NCBI GenBank assembly: GCA_031553195.1
Contig: JAVBLV010000006.1
Span: 52,947-116,946 of the forward strand
Length of the DNA stretch: 64,000 bases
Direction: 5' to 3'
DNA from: JAVBLV01 sp031553195
GTDB lineage: Bacteria; Bacteroidota; Bacteroidia; Bacteroidales; P3
The position numbers and the translations under genes are program-made. Under the pieces are notes generated by a model. The model made no database searches. It was given only the letters and a program-made list of their open reading frames with translations, and was not told the DNA's origin. Each line of letters opens with the position of its first letter. The stretch's first letter is position 1. This document shows, piece by piece, positions 26,969 to 36,066 of this stretch.

Positions 26969-29416
26969 TCAATCAGTGTCTCCATCAAACTCGTTTATTA
27001 CTATACTTTCTATTTTATACTTTTTATATTTGTGGTATGCAAAAATAATCATCAAAGCCAGTATCAAAAAACCAATTAGTATACTATAAAATCCGGCGCC
27101 GAATGTAGCATTTCCTGCATAACTGTGAAGACCTCCCAAGAAATAATTGACTCCAAAGTAAGTCATTAAAACCAATGCAAAGATAAAAAATATATAACTG
27201 TTGAAAAAGAATGGGTTGCCAAATGATTTACAGATTTTTCCATGTAACAAAAGGCTTGCAACAAGAAAAGTAATCAACGCCCAAACTTCTTTTGGATCCC
27301 ATCCCCAATATCTTCCCCAGGAAACATTTGCCCAAATGGCCCCCACAAATATTCCCGCCCCTAAAAGAAACACCATAGGGTATAATAATATCCGGCTTAA
27401 AAGAAACAGTTTTTCCTGTATTTGTATTGTTGTTGTGACATTTTTTCCTGAAAAAAAACATAGACAAAAAAACATGAGACTGTTTAACATTAAGAATCCG
27501 ACAATGGCATAAGAAAACATAATCAAAGATACATGCACGCTCAACAAAGGCGAACTAAGAACCGGAACCAAAGGCGTAATTTGCGGGTTCATGCCCGCAA
27601 TATGAGCAACCAATAAGGCAAAGCCTGAAACAAGTAGTCCGAATACCGGAATCACCGTTGAATAGCGTTGTAATATCAATGCCAGCAACATAGCGCACCA
27701 AGCAATAAACAACATAGTTTCGAAACCATTGCTTACCGGAAAATATCCTCCTATATGCCAGCGCGCCGCATAAGCCGCCGTATGAGCCAAAAAGGCAGGT
27801 AAAAGCAGGACAAAAACAAGTCTTGAAAATCCTTTGCTCTGCTTATTTTTTACTGTTTGCCAAACAAAAAACAGAAAAGCCAAAAAGCCTAAACCAAGAT
27901 TGATTTTGAATAGATACGAAAAAACAGGAATGCGGTTAGATAAAAGTTCTACTTTCTGATGAAAGGGCGACGGCAAAACCGTCGCTGCCTGTTGTTGCTG
28001 AAAATGCTGTAATTTATTAATCAAAATATTGGCTTCATTGGTATTCCCAGTTAAAACCGCTTCATAATATAAAGCAAAAAAATTGCGAATAAATAACGCT
28101 TCATTGTGTGGAATTTGTTTGGAAAGCGAGCCCATTGGAGAATACCATCTTATTGAATTTTCTTCTTTGTATGGAAATATTTTCAACAATTCTCCCTCAT
28201 GTAACATATTGATTAATTGTATTTTTTCATTCAATTGCAAAGCTTCTTTTTCAAAAGGCGTTTGCTTGGTTTGTTTATATATTTCTTTATAATACGGCGC
28301 TAGTTTATAATTCCGCTGATCATCGAAAAAGTCGGTAAAACAAGCTTTTTCTTCTTTAAGACTTAACAATTTTCTTAACTCGGGATTTTCTACTTTAAAC
28401 AATCGTACATGTTGCCATTTTTCAGGAAAAAACAACCAACCTGCAAAAACCTGTTCGGCATTGGCATATTTATATGATTCCTTTCCAATCAATTTTTTGG
28501 TAAAATCAATAGAAAGCGTTTGCAAAGGCACAATCCGTTGATTATACAAAACCCATACTTTCCCTAAATGGGCGGCTTGTTCACGATTGAGCGTTACTCT
28601 ATCTTTGGAGAGAGTGGTTACATTTAGTTTCTCTAAAGAAGAATGGCTATTATTTTCTATATCATTCGCCTTACTTGCAGGCAACAAGAAAAATAAAAGA
28701 AAGCCTGTAAAAACGCTTTTCTTTAACAGCGGGCTTCGCAACAAAGCGCGGAATCTTCCTTTGGGAGAAAGCAAAACCCACAACATTGACAGGAAAAGAA
28801 GAAAATATCCACAATAGGTAATAGGAATCCCATACACATCGCGACTCAACGTCAGAACAGAGCCTTTTAGATCTTCATCAAAAGAAGATTGATAAAAACG
28901 ATAGCCCTTGTATGACAATATGTTATTCATCGAAATAATATAATCGAATGTTTCTTTTTGTTGGTTATCTGCAATTTGAACAATACTAACATAATCAGAA
29001 GGGGATTGTGTCCCCTGATAATATTTTATTTGAAAAGAACTCAACTGTAAACTAAACGGAAATAATTTTATTTCTCCTGATTCATCTCTATAATAATTCA
29101 TCTTCAGTTGCTCACGTAAATGAATAGATCCGTTTTCGGAAGTAAGACGGGTTATACCGGCGCCCAATAATATAACTAACAAAGATAGATGAAGTAGAAA
29201 TACAGGAATATTTCTGTATAATTTTTTGTTAATAAGCACGATACAACTAATTCCAGCCAAACATGCCCATAGGGCGACAAACCAGGTTGTTCCGTAAAAA
29301 TGTACATACGCATAATCTGTTCCTTTCGCTTTTTCTACAAAAGTAGCAATGCCCATCACTAAAATTAAGACAGTTAATAAGAAGCCGGAAATTGTTAATA
29401 AAACCTTTTTGTTCAT
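26969..29416 (-). CDS. ccsBA: cytochrome c synthase CcsBA (fused ResB-ResC, system II)
   Basis: An 815-residue membrane enzyme that exports heme and attaches it to CxxCH motifs of c-type cytochromes outside the inner membrane. The N-terminal ResB/CcsB part has helices at about residues 7-28, 42-60, 70-88 and 195-215 and a large periplasmic domain; the C-terminal CcsA part has about eight helices and the heme-handling WWD motif WGRYWGWDPKEVW. The fusion is typical of Bacteroidota. Its likely clients are the two CxxCH lipoproteins encoded upstream in the same direction (30793 and 32973). nrfHA, a frequent neighbour in other Bacteroidales, is absent. Confidence 0.93.
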   Translation of the reverse strand: MNKKVLLTISGFLLTVLILVMGIATFVEKAKGTDYAYVHFYGTTWFVALWACLAGISCIVLINKKLYRNIPVFLLHLSLLVILLGAGITRLTSENGSIHLREQLKMNYYRDESGEIKLFPFSLQLSSFQIKYYQGTQSPSDYVSIVQIADNQQKETFDYIISMNNILSYKGYRFYQSSFDEDLKGSVLTLSRDVYGIPITYCGYFLLFLSMLWVLLSPKGRFRALLRSPLLKKSVFTGFLLFFLLPASKANDIENNSHSSLEKLNVTTLSKDRVTLNREQAAHLGKVWVLYNQRIVPLQTLSIDFTKKLIGKESYKYANAEQVFAGWLFFPEKWQHVRLFKVENPELRKLLSLKEEKACFTDFFDDQRNYKLAPYYKEIYKQTKQTPFEKEALQLNEKIQLINMLHEGELLKIFPYKEENSIRWYSPMGSLSKQIPHNEALFIRNFFALYYEAVLTGNTNEANILINKLQHFQQQQAATVLPSPFHQKVELLSNRIPVFSYLFKINLGLGFLAFLFFVWQTVKNKQSKGFSRLVFVLLLPAFLAHTAAYAARWHIGGYFPVSNGFETMLFIAWCAMLLALILQRYSTVIPVFGLLVSGFALLVAHIAGMNPQITPLVPVLSSPLLSVHVSLIMFSYAIVGFLMLNSLMFFCLCFFSGKNVTTTIQIQEKLFLLSRILLYPMVFLLGAGIFVGAIWANVSWGRYWGWDPKEVWALITFLVASLLLHGKICKSFGNPFFFNSYIFFIFALVLMTYFGVNYFLGGLHSYAGNATFGAGFYSILIGFLILALMIIFAYHKYKKYKIESIVINEFDGDTD

Positions 29417-29563
29417 GATGTTCTTTATCTGATGCCTTTAGTAAGTAATCCGCCTAATTATTTAGGCTGTTTCATTGTTCCTCCTTTCAGTGACACCTAA
29501 TTACTTCAGAATATGATTTTGTAAAGTGCAATTCGCAGTTTTCATTCTTGTTTTGATGGATTA

Positions 29564-30706
29564 TTAAAATGGCATTAATCCTGCATTTTTCATTTCTTTT
29601 ACTGCGATACACTCTATCTCTATTAACCAACCCGGACGACAAACGGGCGCCCATACAATCACTTTTGGAATTTGAGTATGCTGTTTGTCGAAATAATTTT
29701 TTACTACTTCATAATCGGCCGTATCGCGCAAATAAACAATCATTTGCGCTACATCGGTCATCCTTGTATCGGCTTCCGACAACAAAACCTCGACATTTTC
29801 CAGGGTTCGTGAAATTTGCTTTTCTATATCTTGCAGGTGAACCACTTCTCCTTTATTATTGATACTTGCGGTTCCCGAAATATATACATGGCGGCGATCG
29901 CCATAATCAATAGCTGTTCCGCGTTCAAAAGCCACGCCATATTCATAAGTCGGATTCAGATGAGTCGGCGCTTGCAAATATTTTATTTGTTTTGGATCTA
30001 TTCCATGTATTGCATACGCATCCATTAACATCAATACTTCGGGGTAAACATAACGTCCTTCAATACCTGTACTGGCAATAAAATGGGTATCGGGCGTCAA
30101 GCCTTCTCCCGTAAAAATATCATTTCGCGCCGTAACCATTCCTGCATATTGTACATCTACATCTTGAACATAAATCCAGGTGCGTACGGCATGTTCTTTT
30201 AAAGTACAACTGTACTGTTGCAGAGAATTTTTGTATCGTTCAAAGATAGCTGTAGTTTGGTTCTCAACGTCTTTCGATCGTTCATGCATTTGTGTATGAT
30301 ACAGATGGGCGTAATGAGGACGTTTCATAATGACACAGCCATCCGTTTGTTTTGTTAGTTCGGCAGATGAAACAAAATACGCGAAAAGAGCCGTTTTGTT
30401 TCCGTTTAAAGGCGGTTGCTGGACGATTGAAATGGCTTCGGGACGATCGCATTCGATGAACGAAGCCTGGTTAATAGCATCGCTCACAAAATATCGTTTC
30501 CAAACAAGAATGGAACCTGATAGTTCGCATGACTCCTGCAAGCGTTGCAAAGCCTTTTCTAAAAGATTAAATTGTTGTGCGGAATTGGTTTGCCTTTGAT
30601 TAAAATCAAAAATAGCATAAAACTCCGAAGCCGCATTTTCTTGTTCGAAAGCAGCAAGTTGTATTTCTATTGACAAATCAGGATATTGTATGGTTGTATA
30701 TTTCAA
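29564..30706 (-). CDS. Rid (YjgF/YER057c) family protein with N-terminal extension
   Basis: 380 residues. The C-terminal ~130 residues are a Rid domain: RRHVYISGTASIN, then a conserved Arg in VCRPGWLIEIECIAV. In RidA the equivalent Arg and Glu bind imine/enamine intermediates. The N-terminal ~230 residues lack a signal peptide and give a fold layout reminiscent of chorismatase/FkbO-like proteins, which also consist of two Rid-like halves (weak resemblance). It sits between the cytochrome lipoprotein and ccsBA on the same strand. Its role in this locus is unknown. Confidence 0.8.
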   Translation of the reverse strand: MKYTTIQYPDLSIEIQLAAFEQENAASEFYAIFDFNQRQTNSAQQFNLLEKALQRLQESCELSGSILVWKRYFVSDAINQASFIECDRPEAISIVQQPPLNGNKTALFAYFVSSAELTKQTDGCVIMKRPHYAHLYHTQMHERSKDVENQTTAIFERYKNSLQQYSCTLKEHAVRTWIYVQDVDVQYAGMVTARNDIFTGEGLTPDTHFIASTGIEGRYVYPEVLMLMDAYAIHGIDPKQIKYLQAPTHLNPTYEYGVAFERGTAIDYGDRRHVYISGTASINNKGEVVHLQDIEKQISRTLENVEVLLSEADTRMTDVAQMIVYLRDTADYEVVKNYFDKQHTQIPKVIVWAPVCRPGWLIEIECIAVKEMKNAGLMPF

Positions 30707-30792
30707 TTGGCCCTCCTTCTATTAGTTGAAAATTGAAAGTTGAGAATGGAAAATGTTTCAACGTCCATTTTAAACTTCAAATTATTAATTTC

Positions 30793-31542
30793 TTAATTGT
30801 TTAACGCTCCATCTTTGATCCATTCTCTTAAAAGCGTAAGATCGTCTTCCTTCAGGTTCGCGCCTAAGAATTGAACATGGTTGAAAGGCAACGCCGATTC
30901 TTCGGTTAAAACATGTGTAATAAAACTGTTTTCGCTATCATTAGGAATAACGCGAATCGTTCCCGGCTTGGATGTAGATGCAATATTAATCAGGTTCGCA
31001 TAACAATGTTCCGGGCCCAAATCCAGTCCTGCGCTCGGCTCGTGAGCCTGGGTTCCATGACAGGAAACACAACGTCTTGTAAAAAGCTGGTTTTGCAGTC
31101 TGTTCAAGGTAGATAGATGAATCTTTTGTTCGGGAATCACAATATTGTTTCCCGATGAAGAATTAATTGTTCTTTGATAAAAGGTGTAGACTACCTGATT
31201 GGATGAAGTGGCAAGGTACAGTTTTATGGTTTCGGCTTCGGCAGAAACATTCGCCAAAGAAACTTCTACTTTTGTCCCTGTTAACGGTTTTGAAAGTCTA
31301 ACGTAGTTCACAGCCGCAGCCTTGTTGTTCTCAAAAGCGCCCAATATCAAATTATAATCGCCGGAAGGAAAACTTTCCAACCCTTTAAAGTCAAAAGAAG
31401 CCGCTAAGTTCACAGTTTCTTCTTCTGTAATGTCATCAGGATAAATATCTCCGCTATCGCATCCGATACAAACAAGGAGAAGGAAGAGTCCCCTCAATCC
31501 CCAAAAGGGGGACTTGGCTAACGCTGTCCATAAGAATTTCAT
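30793..31542 (-). CDS. mono-heme c-type cytochrome lipoprotein
   Basis: 249 residues from the ATG at 31542. The longer reading from 31575 adds MKNGKLKMKNN, which is translated intergenic repeat sequence and is rejected. Lipobox VCIGC gives Cys28. A beta-sandwich-like domain of about 100 residues follows, then a cytochrome-c-like module with one heme motif CVSCH (C158, C161, H162) and a closing helix FLGANLKEDDLTLLREWIKDG typical of small c-type domains. It starts 49 nt after the porin gene. It should pass electrons near the outer membrane, probably with the di-heme protein at 32973. Part of the signal peptide is encoded by the G-rich WGL motif. Confidence 0.85.
   Translation of the reverse strand: MKFLWTALAKSPFWGLRGLFLLLVCIGCDSGDIYPDDITEEETVNLAASFDFKGLESFPSGDYNLILGAFENNKAAAVNYVRLSKPLTGTKVEVSLANVSAEAETIKLYLATSSNQVVYTFYQRTINSSSGNNIVIPEQKIHLSTLNRLQNQLFTRRCVSCHGTQAHEPSAGLDLGPEHCYANLINIASTSKPGTIRVIPNDSENSFITHVLTEESALPFNHVQFLGANLKEDDLTLLREWIKDGALNN
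31490..31512 (-). repeat. G-rich WGL motif inside signal peptide
   Basis: On the coding strand this reads CCCCCTTTTGGGGATTGAGG followed by GG and encodes P-F-W-G-L-R-G. It is palindromic in its C/G core and shares orientation and frame with the motifs at 9704, 32819 and 56268. Confidence 0.7.
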
Positions 31543-31591
31543 ATTATTCTTCATTTTTAATTTCCCATTCTTCATTAAATAATATGTTGTT

Positions 31592-32869
31592 TTAGAAAGA
31601 GAATTGCACCATTAAAGTAGCCGAATGTTGTGCCAAACCCATATCATCGTTGTCTCTGGCCAATTGATCCTGATGTCCCCAGCGTCCCAAATATTGATAC
31701 ATTGCTTGTAATTTGAGATTATATCCAAACAAATAATAATTAACGCCCGCGGCAGGAAGATTCAGAATGCCGTCCACATCCAAAGAATTCCGGTCAAAAA
31801 CATCATACCTTAAGGCTGCCTGTAATTTATCCGTAATAAAATATCCGCCTTGTACATATCCTCCTATAAAATCGTAAACGGCTCCGGATTTTTGTCTTTT
31901 TACCAATTTCATATTCATATAGTACGCTTCGGCTGAAAAATACCAACGATTGATTAGATATGAAAACTCAAATCCTAAACGGAGATCATTACTGCTTTGC
32001 CAGTTGGCTTCTACGTTGTAAGAAGCGGAGAGAGCAAACAGAATTTTATCATCATTCAAATCATCAATCCGTCCTTGGTGAGAAGGCATTGGGCCTTTCG
32101 GCATAAAAGCCAAACGGGCGGCATACAACAACGATGGAATACCCAAATCATCGCTCATTGTCTTACGTGCAGTATTTACATTGATCCCTGTCCCATTGAA
32201 AACACCTACATTGTATTCCCATTTTTTAGCAAGCAGGCCATGCATCATTACTCCTAAATCAAAACCGGTAGCAAAATTCGGGGGAACAGAATTGATCGAT
32301 CTGTCGATATTTACGGGAGTTGTCAATGAGATGGGAACCGTGGGGAAAAGCGTTTCCCCCAGACTAACCAAATACGCCTGATTATAGGGCGTTTTGAATT
32401 TCCCCACCCTGAATCGAATTTCATCTTTCAGATTCACATCGAACCAGGCTTGTTGCAAAAGAGCGGCGCTTCCCCCTTGTGCCGCATTAATTGTCAGATT
32501 AAATGTAATTTTATCAAAAGCCCTTCCCGAGAGCCCCAATATGGCATAAGGTATTTCAAAACCGCTGTTTGCTACGTTATCTTGGTCGTCCAAAGCCAAG
32601 CCCTCGTCGTCATAGTAGTTGAATTTGGCGGCTGTTTGAACAAGGGTAAAAGGTTTTAATAAGAAATCACCTGCCTTTGTTTGAAAACTGAATCCTTTTT
32701 TTCCGCCCAATGGAATAACATCACTTTCGATATATTTATCGGCATTTTCTCTCTTCTCTTGTGCTGTTATATTTAAAGAAAATAACACGCCTACGGTTAA
32801 TAAAAGTATTTTTCTTAGCCCCTCCCAGCCTCCCCAAAAGGGAGGAGAAATAAAAATTTGATTTCCCAT
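31592..32869 (-). CDS. OprO/OprP-like porin
   Basis: 425 residues: signal peptide ending TAQ, then a porin with the layout of the phosphate-selective porin O/P family (FSFQTKAGDFLLKPFTLVQ at the first strands, LLQQAWFDVNLKDEIRFRVG, then KTPYNQAY, and a terminal aromatic residue in LMVQFSF). It should form an outer-membrane channel; the true solute may not be phosphate. It lies between the di-heme oxidoreductase and the mono-heme lipoprotein, 16 nt from the longest reading of the latter. The signal peptide includes the WGL motif (PPFWGGWEGL). Confidence 0.88.
   Translation of the reverse strand: MGNQIFISPPFWGGWEGLRKILLLTVGVLFSLNITAQEKRENADKYIESDVIPLGGKKGFSFQTKAGDFLLKPFTLVQTAAKFNYYDDEGLALDDQDNVANSGFEIPYAILGLSGRAFDKITFNLTINAAQGGSAALLQQAWFDVNLKDEIRFRVGKFKTPYNQAYLVSLGETLFPTVPISLTTPVNIDRSINSVPPNFATGFDLGVMMHGLLAKKWEYNVGVFNGTGINVNTARKTMSDDLGIPSLLYAARLAFMPKGPMPSHQGRIDDLNDDKILFALSASYNVEANWQSSNDLRLGFEFSYLINRWYFSAEAYYMNMKLVKRQKSGAVYDFIGGYVQGGYFITDKLQAALRYDVFDRNSLDVDGILNLPAAGVNYYLFGYNLKLQAMYQYLGRWGHQDQLARDNDDMGLAQHSATLMVQFSF
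32819..32847 (-). repeat. G-rich WGL-type motif inside signal peptide
   Basis: Coding strand CTCCCTTTTGGGGAGGCTGG followed by GAGGGGC encodes P-F-W-G-G-W-E-G-L at the start of the porin signal peptide. Same orientation and frame as the other copies. Confidence 0.65.
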
Positions 32870-32972
32870 TTATATTTTAAGTTTTTAGTTTTGAGTAGAT
32901 CTTTGATGATGTATATTTTAATCCCACAAAGGGTTTCATTTTCAATTCTCAACTCTTAATTTTCAATTAAAT

Positions 32973-34400
32973 TTATAACGATTCCAGAAATTTGATCAAT
33001 GCATCTCTATCCTCTTTGCTCATCCGTTTAAATAATTCTTTCGAAACCGCTCCTTCTCCGGCGTGCCACATAATGGCTTCTACGAAGTTGCGGGCACGTC
33101 CGTCATGTAAAAAGCTGGTATGTCCGTTCACGCTCATCTGTAAGCCTACGCCCCAAAGCGGGGTGGTTCGCCATTCATTTCCCATTGCCAAACCCGATTT
33201 ATATTTGCTATCTAAGCCCGGTCCCATGTCATGCAACAAAAAATCGGAATAAGGATGTATGGTTTGGCTAGCCAGCCAAGGTAAACGGGTTCCGTTAATC
33301 AACACCGGCGCATCCTGGCGCGTATGCAAAGTCGGAACATGGCATAGGTCGCATTTGGCTTTGCTGAAATTCTCTTCTCCCTTTTTCACCACAGGATCAT
33401 TTATATTTCTCCGGGCAGGAACACCCAACGTATGCATGTACAAATCCACGTCTTCCATATCCATAGTGGAAATTTGTATTCCATAATGACTGTAGCCGAT
33501 CATCTGCGATTGACCCTCGCAGACTTCCAACGGAAAACGATCGTTGGTTACGCCCAAATCCGACGAAAAGCCCAATTCCACCGTTAAATCCGCATGTTGC
33601 GCTTTGTTTCCGGAAACGCCGATGTAAGTTTGATTCCGTTCTTGTATATAATTCAGCTTACCGGAAATACCGTATTCAGGATAGTTGCTTCGCCGAGCCA
33701 ACTCTTGCAATTCATCCAGGTCTAACGCCATCATTTGGCCCATTCCCACATGACGGAGAGGAATACGGACATCGATAATCAAATCTTCAGGCTTGATGTT
33801 GTCAGCGTACCATTCCTCAATTTCATAATGCGGCGTCATTAGTTCATAGGCTTCTCCATCTGGGAAATAGAAAGTTTGATAAGTATACGTTGCTTTTAGC
33901 TTTCCTTCCGGAACCACGCCATAAATAGATTGGTCATGCAACACCCGTCCATAATTGCGGAAGAAGCCTCCGTTCTTTTTGGCGATATAAACCAGTTGCG
34001 AGGAAAACCCTCCGCTTCCGGTTCCTCCCTGAGAAAACAAGGTTGGGTAGGTGCGTCCGGCATTGCTATGACAACTTCCGCAAGACGAACAAACATACAA
34101 AGGCCCCTTCCCTCCCTGAAAAGGATCATCCTGATTGCTTGTGCGGGGATCGTCATACAAACGGTCGCCCGAATAAAAACGGGTGAGGAGACTTTTCACT
34201 ACCCACGGAGCCGGCGTATCATAAGCCGCTTTTCCTGTTACAAAAACCGTCGCCGTTCCCGCCGAAAGTTCTTTGGGATCGGCAACTTCTCCATATTGAT
34301 TGTAAATCAAGTCTTCCTCATTGGTGCAAGCAACAAATGTCATGCAGCATAAAAGCAACATGACATAAGCATTATGTTTAATACCTTTAAAAATCCTCAT
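32973..34400 (-). CDS. di-heme oxidoreductase (DHOR/DUF1111) lipoprotein
   Basis: 475 residues, lipobox TFVAC (Cys25). Two heme-binding motifs: CGSCH (C107, C110, H111) inside CSSCGSCHSNAGR, and CDLCH (C350, C353, H354). The C-terminal region (LHDMGPGLDS, WRTTPLWGVG, FLHDGRARNFVEAIMWH) is diagnostic for the DHOR family, which resembles di-heme cytochrome c peroxidases. It should work in the periplasm on the outer membrane. In Bacteroidota this family is often encoded next to imelysins, as here, which suggests a redox step in iron handling (inference). Confidence 0.92.
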   Translation of the reverse strand: MRIFKGIKHNAYVMLLLCCMTFVACTNEEDLIYNQYGEVADPKELSAGTATVFVTGKAAYDTPAPWVVKSLLTRFYSGDRLYDDPRTSNQDDPFQGGKGPLYVCSSCGSCHSNAGRTYPTLFSQGGTGSGGFSSQLVYIAKKNGGFFRNYGRVLHDQSIYGVVPEGKLKATYTYQTFYFPDGEAYELMTPHYEIEEWYADNIKPEDLIIDVRIPLRHVGMGQMMALDLDELQELARRSNYPEYGISGKLNYIQERNQTYIGVSGNKAQHADLTVELGFSSDLGVTNDRFPLEVCEGQSQMIGYSHYGIQISTMDMEDVDLYMHTLGVPARRNINDPVVKKGEENFSKAKCDLCHVPTLHTRQDAPVLINGTRLPWLASQTIHPYSDFLLHDMGPGLDSKYKSGLAMGNEWRTTPLWGVGLQMSVNGHTSFLHDGRARNFVEAIMWHAGEGAVSKELFKRMSKEDRDALIKFLESL

Positions 34401-34516
34401 ATTAAATAATTAAAAATGGAAAGTTGAAAATAGTGTACGAAACAAATCTTTAAATCAATCAAAAAACAAAATATGGCAATAATTAATAAGATGGTCGAAA
34501 AATGTTTGTTTTCCAT

Positions 34517-34566
34517 TTAGTAACTGTCTAAGAATTTTTCTATGAAAAATTTAGACAGCTTCTAAG
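34517..34566. mobile_element. short palindromic derivative of the ~160-bp element
   Basis: About 50 bp consisting of the two ends of the ~160-bp element joined together: left end with AACTGTCTAAGAATTTTTC, three bases, right end GAAAAATTTAGACAGCTT. The interior is missing. It sits between the imelysin and di-heme oxidoreductase genes, inside the presumed operon, where it could also act as an RNA hairpin. Confidence 0.7.
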
Positions 34567-34597
34567 ATATTTTGTTTTCAACTTTCCATAAATCTTA

Positions 34598-35797
34598 TTA
34601 TCTTACCGTTCTGTTTTGTCCATCTTTAAACAGTAATAATTCAATGGTATGAAATCCTCTTACCGATTCTCCGCTGATAGCGCCAATGATTTGCTCCGGA
34701 GTAGTAATATTTGAATTTTTCAAAATTCCGGCAATGTCATCCTGATCCAATGGCCAACTATCCAAAGAAGGATCTAAGCCTAATTTATCAGCAGGTCCAA
34801 AAAGAAAGGCTTCGCTTTGTTCCCAGGGAATACGGTTTTCTCTCCATGCTACGCAGATGTTATTCAGCAACTGTTGATTACTTTGGTTATCTTTGAATGC
34901 AACTGCCGCATTGTACATAGCCCACGCTTTTTCTTTCATTTCTTTATAAGTTGGAACCACTACCTGATCGGCATAATTTTGTAAAATCAAAGTAAAATCA
35001 TAACCGCCGGCATTGTTATTCAGCAAAGGATATACTTCTGCAAAAATTTCTACCAAATCGGCGCAAGCATCCATAGCGGCATCTACTTTGGTTCCGGTTA
35101 AATTATTTCTGAACGGCGCCTGCATACCTGAAATAGCATTGTATGCATTATTGATGGCGGCAATAATGCGGTTATCCAAATCGGCATTTTTCGATTTTAC
35201 AAAAGAAGAGATACTATGCTCTTGGGCAGAGGCGGCGCCTTTTTTCCCAAAATAGGAGCTACGGATACTAATGATATTGTCGCTATAGTCTTTGATAGAA
35301 TTCCAACTATACCATGATTCTACTTCCAAAACGGCTTGAGAAGCCTTGCCTGATTTTGCCAAACCGTTCGGCCCTCCGATTTTTTGTTCGCCTACTTCTC
35401 CGGCAATATTTTCGCAACCATTTTTAATGATTTCTTCTATGGCTTGCGTTTGAGAAAGATAAACACTATTTCCTGATTGTCCTGCCGTTTTTATTGTATT
35501 GGCAAAACCATTTCCTAATTCATTCGCGCTCCAGAAATTGCTTCCGATTCTCGCCAAATCTTCGCCGCTTACCGCGCTTGGACCTGCCCAAGCCGCCCAC
35601 AAGCGAATACAATCATCGCGGAGTTCCGAAGTAGAAGCTACTAAGTAGTTTACCCATTTTTCATTCATGGAGTATTCTTCCAGGTCTTTATTTATAGGGG
35701 GATCTACGGGCTCGGGGTCATCTTTTCCACAAGAGACAGCAAACATAGACGAGCCGGCTATTAATGCTGTTAATAGGTAGCTATTCAATTTTTTCAT
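34598..35797 (-). CDS. imelysin-family lipoprotein (M75), motifs in permuted order
   Basis: 399 residues, lipobox AVSCG (Cys23). Imelysins are periplasmic iron-regulated proteins made of two four-helix bundles, without proven peptidase activity. Signature pieces are present: ESWYSWNSIKDYSDNI (about residue 160), CVAWRENRIPWEQSEAF with FGP and SWPLD (about 330-360), and the GxHxxE motif GFHTIE (from residue 381). In classical imelysins the AWR...FGP and GxHxxE pieces come first and the Y-S-x-N...DYxDNI piece later; here the order is reversed, as in a circular permutation. It is encoded between porin and di-heme genes, with a strong hairpin just upstream. Confidence 0.88.
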   Translation of the reverse strand: MKKLNSYLLTALIAGSSMFAVSCGKDDPEPVDPPINKDLEEYSMNEKWVNYLVASTSELRDDCIRLWAAWAGPSAVSGEDLARIGSNFWSANELGNGFANTIKTAGQSGNSVYLSQTQAIEEIIKNGCENIAGEVGEQKIGGPNGLAKSGKASQAVLEVESWYSWNSIKDYSDNIISIRSSYFGKKGAASAQEHSISSFVKSKNADLDNRIIAAINNAYNAISGMQAPFRNNLTGTKVDAAMDACADLVEIFAEVYPLLNNNAGGYDFTLILQNYADQVVVPTYKEMKEKAWAMYNAAVAFKDNQSNQQLLNNICVAWRENRIPWEQSEAFLFGPADKLGLDPSLDSWPLDQDDIAGILKNSNITTPEQIIGAISGESVRGFHTIELLLFKDGQNRTVR

Positions 35798-35825
35798 CGT
35801 TTTTTGTTTTGAATGAGAACGCTGT

Positions 35826-35876
35826 CTAAAATACCGATCATAAAAATCAGAAAGAAATTTATGAAAGGTATTTTAG
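35826..35876 (-). promoter_or_regulatory. 19-bp-arm hairpin upstream of imelysin gene
   Basis: CTAAAATACCGATCATAAA (35826-35844) pairs with 35858-35876 with two mismatches around a 13-nt loop, 29 nt before the imelysin ATG. It is not followed by a T tract, so it is more likely a leader structure or operator than a terminator. On the minus strand it also contains TACCTTTC, one base off the -7 consensus. Confidence 0.55.
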
Positions 35877-36066
35877 CATTGTTCATGTTAATACATATTT
35901 GAATTATAAATCGTTTCGAGAATTAAAAATTATAAATTAAGAATGAAGAATATTTTTAGAGAAAACAGTTATTAATGATGAAATAAATACTAAGCGAAAC
36001 CTCAATATAAACTTTAAGAACTTTACAAACCTCATGAATCTAATAACTCTGCTCATTCTTCATTTT

